From contig NZ_JACHMZ010000001.1 of the NCBI RefSeq assembly GCF_014205165.1, forward strand, positions 2,874,501 to 2,938,500: a stretch of 64,000 nt of DNA, written 5' to 3'. Source of the DNA: Micromonospora carbonacea (GTDB lineage Bacteria; Actinomycetota; Actinomycetes; Mycobacteriales; Micromonosporaceae). Below, in pieces: positions 56,417 to 64,000 of this stretch. The translations under genes and the position numbers were made by a program. The stretch's first letter is position 1. The number at the start of each line of letters is the position of its first letter. The notes beneath the pieces were generated by a model. It had not been told where the DNA came from. It saw only the letters and a program-made list of their open reading frames with translations, and did not search any database.

Positions 56417-57550
56417 TCAGGCGTCGGCGTCGCCGGCCGGGAGCACCCGGTCGGCCTCGGCCGGGGCGCCGACGAGGACCTTGGCCTGCTGGGGCCACGT
56501 GGCCAGGCTGGGCGCGGCCCGCAGGCCGGCGGAGCGGATCGTCTCCCGCAGGGTCGCCTCGTCGAGGTCGGCGAGCTGCCGGTAGGTGCGGATGCCGGCG
56601 TCCTGGAGCGCGGCGGCCATCTTCGGGCCGATGCCCTGGATGCGACGGAAGTCGTCGGCCGACCCGGTGGTCGGGTCCGCCGCCGCGGCGACGCCCGGCG
56701 CGGCCTCGGGCTCGACCGGGACGTGCTGCGCCTCGGGCCCGACCACGACGGCCGGCGGCAGGGCGTCGTCGACCGGGGTGCGCGGCGCGGGGACGACGGG
56801 CGTGGCGGCCTCGGCCTCCGCTGCGGCCTCGGCCGGCGCGCTTGGGGCCGCCGGCTGGACCGGCTCGGTCGCCGCCGGCTCGACGTCCGTGGTCGCGGCC
56901 ACCGGCTCGACGTCCGCGGTTCCGGTCGCCGGCTCGACAGCCGTGGTCTCGGCCGCGGGCTCGACAGCCGCGGTCGGCTCGGGCGCCGTCGGCTCGGCGG
57001 GGGTCGCGTCGGCCGGCGGGGCGAGGGTCGCGGCGGCCGGCTCGGGCGTCGCCGCCGGCTCCGGGTCGGTGGCGACGGCGGGGGAGCCATCGGTCGCGGG
57101 GGCGTCGATCGTGGCGGCGGGGGTGTCGTCCGTGCCGGGAGCGTCGAGCGTGGTGGGGGTGCTCTCCGCGCCGGGGGTGTCGATCGTGGCGGCGGAGGTG
57201 CCGTCCGTGCTGGTGGGGGCGTCGTCCGTGGCGGCCGGGGTGAAGGCGGCCGGGTCGGCGTCGCCGAGGACCCCGCCGGGCGGGGTGGGGGAGGCGGTGT
57301 CCGGGGTGGGCTGGTCGAGGACGGCGACCGGGGCCGCCGCCGGGGCGACCGTCGCCTCCGGCCGCTGCTCGTCGACCGTGGCCTCGGGGGCCGGGCCGGA
57401 CACCACCGCCACGCCGGCGACCGGGTCACCCTCCACGATGGGCGTCGGGCCGGAAGGCGTCTCCTGGCGGCCCCGCAGCGCCCATCCGGCTGCCGCACCC
57501 ACCAGCAGCGCCAGGATCACGATCAGCCATTGCCCGAAACTCGACGGCAC
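56417..57550 (-). CDS. Membrane-anchored protein with long Ala/Pro/Thr linker and C-terminal helix-hairpin-helix
   Basis: 377 aa. The start is the GTG at 57550, with GGGAGG upstream. The first 25 residues are a membrane helix (FGQWLIVILALLVGAAAGWA). Residues about 35-300 are low-complexity, rich in Ala, Pro, Thr, Asp and Glu, with a loose PAATTDVEPA-like repeat. The end has a helix-hairpin-helix of the IQGIGPKMAAALQDAGIRTY kind, followed by LADLDEATLRETI. This resembles the DNA- or rRNA-binding HhH found at the ends of ribosomal-protein-linked and phage-like proteins. It may tether DNA or another partner to the membrane; that is a guess. Confidence 0.72.
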   Translation of the reverse strand: MPSSFGQWLIVILALLVGAAAGWALRGRQETPSGPTPIVEGDPVAGVAVVSGPAPEATVDEQRPEATVAPAAAPVAVLDQPTPDTASPTPPGGVLGDADPAAFTPAATDDAPTSTDGTSAATIDTPGAESTPTTLDAPGTDDTPAATIDAPATDGSPAVATDPEPAATPEPAAATLAPPADATPAEPTAPEPTAAVEPAAETTAVEPATGTADVEPVAATTDVEPAATEPVQPAAPSAPAEAAAEAEAATPVVPAPRTPVDDALPPAVVVGPEAQHVPVEPEAAPGVAAAADPTTGSADDFRRIQGIGPKMAAALQDAGIRTYRQLADLDEATLRETIRSAGLRAAPSLATWPQQAKVLVGAPAEADRVLPAGDADA

Positions 57551-57716
57551 GGGGAACCTCCCTCTTTGAGAGCATCGGTGAAAAGTCGCGAAGAAAATCC
57601 GTCGCAGCTTCGCACACGCGCCGTGTCGGCGACAGGGAGGTCCGGGGCCTTCCGGCGCTGGTGGGGTGCTTCGTACCCGGGGTGGCGGCGAGATGACCGA
57701 GCGTGGTCGGCCGGGG

Positions 57717-59066
57717 TCAGTCCTCCTCGCCGCGATAGGTGTAGAAGTCGTCGACGAACTTGCGCCGTAGCCGGGGCACCCGACTGGTGATGCCGAAGTA
57801 GCCGCGCGCCCCGAGCAGCGCGAGCCGCCCGATCACCGGACGGTAGATCCGGTCGTCGCCGCTGGTGCCGCTGCGGTGCAGCGAGTCGTGCACCCGGGCG
57901 AACCCGTACGGGAGCATGGCGGCCTCGTAGTCGGCGACGGCCTGCACCAGGGTCTTCTCCCCGGCGGCGGCCAGCCTGATCTGCCGGCAGAGCAGGGCGG
58001 CGTCGCGCAGGGCGGTGTTCGCGCCGACCCCGCGCCCCGGGGTCATGGTGTGGATGGCGTCGCCGAGCAGGGTGACGGTGCTGCTCTTCCAGGCCGGCAC
58101 GGGCTCGGAGGTGGACACCCTGATGGGCAGGGCGCTGCCGGGGTCGCTGCGGGCCAGCAGTTCCCGCAGGCGGGGGTGCCAGTTGCGGGTGAGTTCCTGG
58201 GCGATCCGGACGAGGTCCTCGCCGCGGCGGCTCATGACGTCGGCGGGGAACCGGCGGGCCGCGCTCCAGATGATGAAGTTGATGTTGTCGCGGGTGGTGT
58301 CGTGGCGCAGGCCGGGCCAGCGGCGCAGCAGGTCGGCGTCGGCGGCGGCGACGCCGGGCTTGACGTCGCCGCCGCGGTCCCACTTGAACTCCATCACGTG
58401 CAGCACGCCCATCGTCCCGCCCGCGCCGAAGACCAGCGAGATGCCCTGCGCGACACGTTCGGGCAGCAGCGAGCGGGTGTGTTCGGTCAGCGGGATCCGG
58501 GTGGCGATGTTGACGGTGCCGGCATCGCGGATCACCGCGTGCGGCAGGTACTGGCGGCGTACCGCCGAGTGCGTGCCGTCGGCGGCGACCAGCAGGTCGC
58601 CGGTGGCCGTGCTGCCGTCGGCGAAGTGGGCGGTGACCGTCCCGTCGTCGCGCTGCTCGTAGTGGGTGAAGGTCCGGTCGAACTCGACGGTGTCCTCCAG
58701 ACCGGTGAGCAGGACCTGGCGCAGGGTCATCCGGGCGACCGAGCGTTCGGTGCCGACGTCGTCGGTGTCCGGGCGCAGCGGGAACGAGGCGGTCTGCCGC
58801 AGCCGTTCGGTGACGACGTTGAAGTAGCGGGGCCCCCGGGCGCAGGTGACGGCGAAGATGTCGAACAGCTCCGGCGGCAGGCACTCCCGCAGCGCCCTGC
58901 TGCCGGTGGGCCCGATGCCGACCCGGTAGCCGAGCAGCCCGTCGGCCCGGTCGGCGTGCCGTTCGTGGACGGAGACGCCGATCCCGGCCCGGCGCAGCCC
59001 GTGGGCCAGGCACAGGCCGCCGGTGCCGGCCCCGATGATCATCACCTGCGGCGGGTTGGCCACCAT
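57717..59066 (-). CDS. FAD-dependent aromatic hydroxylase (PHBH type), spore-pigment cluster
   Basis: 449 aa. The start is the ATG at 59066, 16 bp after the upstream cyclase. It has the FAD motif MIIGAGTGGLCLAHGLRRAG, the DG motif VAADGTHSAVRR and the second FAD motif LLGDAIHTMTPGRGVGANTALRDA. In whiE-like clusters such an enzyme (ORF VIII) oxidises the polycyclic aromatic polyketide late in the path. It is co-directional with the TcmI-type cyclase and divergent from the core synthase genes. Confidence 0.82.
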   Translation of the reverse strand: MVANPPQVMIIGAGTGGLCLAHGLRRAGIGVSVHERHADRADGLLGYRVGIGPTGSRALRECLPPELFDIFAVTCARGPRYFNVVTERLRQTASFPLRPDTDDVGTERSVARMTLRQVLLTGLEDTVEFDRTFTHYEQRDDGTVTAHFADGSTATGDLLVAADGTHSAVRRQYLPHAVIRDAGTVNIATRIPLTEHTRSLLPERVAQGISLVFGAGGTMGVLHVMEFKWDRGGDVKPGVAAADADLLRRWPGLRHDTTRDNINFIIWSAARRFPADVMSRRGEDLVRIAQELTRNWHPRLRELLARSDPGSALPIRVSTSEPVPAWKSSTVTLLGDAIHTMTPGRGVGANTALRDAALLCRQIRLAAAGEKTLVQAVADYEAAMLPYGFARVHDSLHRSGTSGDDRIYRPVIGRLALLGARGYFGITSRVPRLRRKFVDDFYTYRGEED

Positions 59067-59082
59067 GTCGCGGCCCGCCGGC

Positions 59083-59433
59083 TCAGCCGGCCGTGCCGGT
59101 GACGCCGACCGGCGAGGTGGCGTCCCAGCTGTAGAAGCAGCCGGCGATCGCGTCGCGCGGCGAGCGCCAGGTCGGCAGGTACGGCGAGGTGTGCGCGGAG
59201 AGCCGCTCGTTGACCTGGAGGTAGAGCGGATGGTTGCGGGCCGCGGCGAGGGCGTCGGCCTCGACGTCGGCGGTCTCCATCAGGTGTACGCACAGGTCGT
59301 GCAGGCAGTACAGGGAGCGGTGCCGCACGCCGGTGAGGCCCGGCAGCTCCGTCGCGTCGGACTCGGCGAAGATCTGCGCGACGCGTCCCTCCGCGCCGGG
59401 GATGATCCTGCTGACGATCAGTAGACGACTCAT
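59083..59433 (-). CDS. TcmI-type polyketide cyclase (first copy)
   Basis: 116 aa. The start is the ATG at 59433, with GGGGACCC upstream. It has the small ferredoxin-like TcmI fold: [36 protein letters not shown] and [21 protein letters not shown]. It folds and closes rings of the growing type II polyketide. It is about half identical to the second copy at 60761; in known spore-pigment clusters one such cyclase is usual, so two copies on opposite strands are noteworthy. Confidence 0.83.
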   Translation of the reverse strand: MSRLLIVSRIIPGAEGRVAQIFAESDATELPGLTGVRHRSLYCLHDLCVHLMETADVEADALAAARNHPLYLQVNERLSAHTSPYLPTWRSPRDAIAGCFYSWDATSPVGVTGTAG

Positions 59434-59528
59434 GGGTCCCCTCCCGCAGGCGGCACCTCTGGATCAAGGTCGGGCGACCGTGGCGCCGCTTCTGCGACCA
59501 CCATGCCGACCGATCTGTCACGTTGCCG

Positions 59529-60338
59529 TCACCGTGGGTGTGTTTGCGGTGACGCGCCCGGCCGGCGCGGCTCGGGGGGCGTCGGGCGGCTGGCCTGCCG
59601 GATGGGCGCGAGCGTGTCGTGCAGCAGGGCGGTCATCGCCGGGGACGGCTCCAGGCGCAGTTCCCGCAGGAGCAGGTCGCGGTACGCGTAGAAGGCGTGC
59701 ACGGCCTCGAAGACGTTGCCCTCGGCGAGGTGGACGCGCACCACCAGCCGGTGCGGGGTCTCGCGCAGCGGTTCGGCCGCCATGGCCTCCAGCGCGGCCT
59801 CCAGGGCCTCGCCGTGCCGTCCCGCCGCGAGGTGGTTGCGGGCCACCTGCTCCAGCATGTGCAACCGCAGCTGGCGTAGGCGTTCGCGTTCCAGCAGCAC
59901 CCAGTCGTCGTACCAGCCGGGGAGCAGGTCGTGCCGGCCGGCGGTGAGGGCGACGCCGGTGCTGCCCGGGTCGTCGCCGTCGCGGACGCGGGCGGCGGTG
60001 CTGGCCAGGTCGTCGACGTCGAGCCGTACGCGGGGGTCGAGGCGGGTGGTGTCGCCGCTGGTGACCAGGGGGCAGCACGGGTCCTGGCGCAGCCGCCACA
60101 GCGCGGTGCGCAGCGAGGACAGCGCCCGTTCCTCCGGCGCCTCGGGCCAGAGCAGGCCGGCGAGGTGGCTGCGGGTGGCGCCGGGGCGCAGCCCGATGAG
60201 CGCGAGGACCCGTTGCAGGCCGCGCGGCACGACGACGGGCGTCTCGTCGTGCAGCAACTGGAAGCCGCCGAGCAGGCGCAGCGAGACGTCCGGGGCGTGG
60301 CCGTCGCCCGTGGTCGGCGTGGGCGGATCAGCGGTCAC
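59529..60338 (-). CDS. SARP-family transcriptional activator
   Basis: 269 aa. The start is taken as the GTG at 60338, with GCAGGGGG before it; the frame is open further but without support. The N-terminal OmpR-like winged helix is VSLRLLGGFQLLHDETPVVV, then LLWPEAPEERALSSLRTALW. The bacterial transcriptional activation domain follows, ending HAFYAYRDLLLRELRLEPSP. SARPs switch on secondary-metabolite clusters; this one lies between the two arms of the pigment cluster and probably controls it. The promoter TTGACT-N18-TAATCT is visible at 60473-60502. Confidence 0.83.
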   Translation of the reverse strand: MTADPPTPTTGDGHAPDVSLRLLGGFQLLHDETPVVVPRGLQRVLALIGLRPGATRSHLAGLLWPEAPEERALSSLRTALWRLRQDPCCPLVTSGDTTRLDPRVRLDVDDLASTAARVRDGDDPGSTGVALTAGRHDLLPGWYDDWVLLERERLRQLRLHMLEQVARNHLAAGRHGEALEAALEAMAAEPLRETPHRLVVRVHLAEGNVFEAVHAFYAYRDLLLRELRLEPSPAMTALLHDTLAPIRQASRPTPPEPRRPGASPQTHPR

Positions 60339-60472
60339 GGCGGCACCCCCTGCACCGGACCTGGTCCGGACTCCTCGTGCGTCCCGGCGCGCTCGCCCCG
60401 GGGGCGCCACTGTCTCCGGTGGCTCCACGCGTCGTGGCCCGGGCGTCGCGACCGCCGGGCTGGCCCGCTCGA

Positions 60473-60502
60473 AGATTAACCACAATGATTACGGTGAGTC
60501 AA
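60473..60502 (-). promoter_or_regulatory. Promoter of the SARP gene
   Basis: TTGACT (60497-60502) and TAATCT (60473-60478) on the minus strand are 18 nt apart. They leave a leader of about 130 nt before the SARP start. The remainder of the 422-bp gap to the divergent cyclase at 60761 has no clear repeats that I can name as SARP boxes. Confidence 0.5.
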
Positions 60503-60760
60503 CGTTGGGTACGGCGCGGCTGCCGGCATCGCGGACCGAGTGTGCCTGCCAACTGCGAATATTTGTCGTTATCAGGGTCACCTTCTCAGGAGGGGCATGG
60601 ATTGTCCACAGGATTCATCAACGCAGCGTCACCGCTGGTCGTGTCGGCGGGCGGCCCGGCGGTGACGCCTCGGTGACGGCGGTGCGCGCACCGTGGCGGC
60701 AGTCGTCCCGCGTGACGGCGAGCTCATGCCGCGCCGCCGCGCGCCCCAGGGAGGCAGTCC

Positions 60761-62363
<1,603 letters not shown>

Positions 62364-62367
<4 letters not shown>

Positions 62368-63737
62368 CCGCGCGCCGCACGGTGGTGACCGGCATCGGGG
62401 TGGTCGCCCCGGGCGGCGTGACCCGGGACCGGTTCTGGAAGACGATCACGGAGGGGCGCACGGCGACGCGGCGGATCACGTTCTTCGACCCGTCGCCGTT
62501 CCGTTCCCGCATCGCCGCCGAGTGCGACTTCGACCCGGTCGCCGCCGGGCTCACCGAGGCCGAGCGGCGCCGCGCCGACCGGTACGTGCAGTTCGCCCTG
62601 GCCTGCTCGATCGAGGCGGTCGCCGACAGCGGCCTGGAGCTGACCGACGCGCAGCGCGACCGCGCCGGGGTGGTGCTTGGCACCGCCGTCGGCGGCACCA
62701 TGGCCCTGGAGCAGGAGTACGTGACCGTCAGCGACTCCGGCAGCCGCTGGCTGGTCGACCACGACCGCGGCGGGCCGTACCTGTACCAGGCGCTCGTGCC
62801 CAGCAGCCTGGCCGCCGACGTGGCCTGCCGGCACGGGCTGCACGGGCCGGCGCAGGTGGTCTCGACCGGCTGCACGTCCGGCATCGACGCCATCGGGTAC
62901 GCCCACCAGCTCATCGCCGACGGCGAGGCGGACATCGTCCTCGCGGGGGCGGCGGACTCGCCGATCTCCCCGGTCACCGTCGCCTCGTTCGACGCGATCA
63001 AGGCGACCAGCCCCGACAACGACGACCCGGCGCACGCGTCGCGCCCGTTCGACGCCGACCGGCACGGTTTCGTCCTCGCCGAGGGCGCGGCGGTGCTGGT
63101 GCTGGAGGAGTACGGGCACGCCCGCCGCCGGGGCGCGCACGTCTACTGCGAGGTCGCCGGGTACGCCAGCCGCAGCAACGGCTACCACATGACGGGGCTG
63201 CGCCCCGACGGGCTGGAGATGGGGCTGGCCATCTCGGCGACCCTGAAGCAGGCGCGGCTGATCCCGCAGCAGGTCTCCTACATCAGCGCGCACGGCTCCG
63301 GCACCCGGCAGAACGACCGGCACGAGACGGCGGCGTTCAAGCGGGCCCTCGGCGAGGCCGCCCGCCGGGTGCCGATCAGCTCCATCAAGTCCATGGTGGG
63401 GCACTCCCTCGGCGCGATCGGCTCCATCGAGATGGCCGCCTGCGCCCTCGCCATCGAGTACGGCGTGGTGCCGCCGACGGCCAACTGGGCCACCCGGGAT
63501 CCGGAGTGCGACCTGGACTACGTGCCGAACGTGGCCCGGGAGCTGCCGGTGGACGTGGCCCTGTCGGTGGGCAGCGGGTTCGGCGGCTTCCAGTCGGCGA
63601 TGGTGTTCCGCCGGCTGGCCGGCACGACGCATGGCGGCACGACGCACGGCGGGACGCCGCTGGGCGGCGCGGCGCCCGGCGGGACGACGCACGGCGGGGC
63701 GGCGCGTGGGGCGGCCGGGGAAGGCCGGGCGGCGTGA
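62364..63737 (+). CDS. Type II polyketide ketosynthase alpha subunit (spore pigment)
   Basis: 457 aa. The start is the GTG at 62364, overlapping the cupin stop. The ketosynthase triad is present: Cys170 in [12 protein letters not shown], His in [15 protein letters not shown] and His in [15 protein letters not shown]. It extends the polyketide chain together with the beta subunit that follows. Its last 40 residues are an odd Gly/Thr/His tail with repeats of the GTTHGG kind, not needed for the fold; the DNA there is a short direct repeat (63630-63710). Confidence 0.88.
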
Positions 63738-64000
63738 CCACCCGGGCGGTGGTCACCGGGATCGGGGTGGTCGCCCCGAGCGGCATCGGCGCCGAGGCGC
63801 ACTGGTCCACGGTGGTGTCGCGGACCCGGCGCACCGGGCCGATCACCCTGTTCGACCCGGCGTCCTATCCCACCCGCGTCGCCGGTCAGGTGCCCGACTT
63901 CGAGGCGCTGACCTGGGCGGACAACCGTCGGCTGGTGCAGACGGACCGGTGGACGCACCTGGGGTTCGCGGCGACCCGGCTGGCGCTTGCCGACGCCGGG
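63734..64000 (+). CDS. Ketosynthase beta subunit (chain-length factor), N-terminal part, cut by window edge
   Basis: The start is the GTG at 63734, overlapping the KS-alpha stop by 4 bp. The 89 visible residues ([20 protein letters not shown], then [20 protein letters not shown]) are typical of chain-length factors. Its active-site region lies beyond the window, so the beta assignment rests on gene order (translational coupling after KS-alpha). It sets the length of the pigment polyketide. Confidence 0.82.
   Translation, partial: MTTRAVVTGIGVVAPSGIGAEAHWSTVVSRTRRTGPITLFDPASYPTRVAGQVPDFEALTWADNRRLVQTDRWTHLGFAATRLALADAG

Noticed and set aside
60339..60485. N-terminal extension of the SARP from a TTG start
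   Set aside because: The promoter -10 lies inside it and the extra residues resemble no SARP.

Overview
This window is very GC-rich DNA with many GTG starts and purine-rich ribosome binding sites. It carries an F420-dependent-type oxidoreductase, SARP, IclR and LacI regulators, Tat-exported hydrolases and a spore-pigment type II polyketide cluster. It fits a sporulating actinomycete chromosome, most likely Micromonospora or a close relative of the Micromonosporaceae. No tRNA, rRNA, CRISPR array or intact insertion sequence was seen.

Layout. 1-6.5 kb is a plant-polysaccharide locus: a cut-off secreted protein, a secreted GH127 arabinofuranosidase with a lectin tail, and two LacI-type repressors. 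The second repressor is fused at its N-terminus to the arm-DNA-binding domain of a tyrosine integrase. 6.6-7.5 kb is a MarR-GNAT gene with its own palindrome.

7.5-22.6 kb looks like one scattered regulon for nucleoside or nucleobase use. It holds an IclR regulator; a MOSC molybdoenzyme with its own ferredoxin and ferredoxin reductase; an operon of ribokinase, LacI, sugar-type ABC transporter and nucleoside hydrolase; a LOG-type phosphoribohydrolase; and an operon of PyrD-like, degenerate PRTase-like, M20 carbamoylase, PyrK-like and PyrC-like proteins. The last set matches, step for step, the degradation of orotate to aspartate. Three of the control regions carry the same unusual operator, GGAA-N7-TTCC, twice extended by N7-GGAA. 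I regard this regulon as the most interesting system in the window.

22.7-26.8 kb is a ChvE/GguAB-type sugar ABC transporter under a LacI operator. 26.9-32.7 kb holds a beta-lactamase-like protein, metH behind a probable S-adenosylhomocysteine riboswitch, and a luciferase-like oxidoreductase. 32.7-38 kb is an FGGY kinase plus an aldolase-aminotransferase fusion, divergent from a PucR-type regulator across a perfect palindrome. 38-44.7 kb is mixed: TetR with a FusB/FBP-like protein, paired CrcB fluoride channels, a repeat patch, a methyltransferase and small membrane proteins. 44.8-51 kb contains a cyclase-ATPase protein whose 3' end runs antisense into a glycosyltransferase remnant, a large LuxR-family ATPase regulator, and a DUF5995 protein. 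51-57.6 kb has a phosphotransferase, an APC/KimA-type transporter, a beta-helix surface protein and a helix-hairpin-helix membrane protein.

57.7-64 kb is the start of a whiE-like spore-pigment cluster: FAD hydroxylase, two TcmI-type cyclases, SARP, an ACP-cyclase fusion, cupin, KS-alpha, and KS-beta cut by the window edge.
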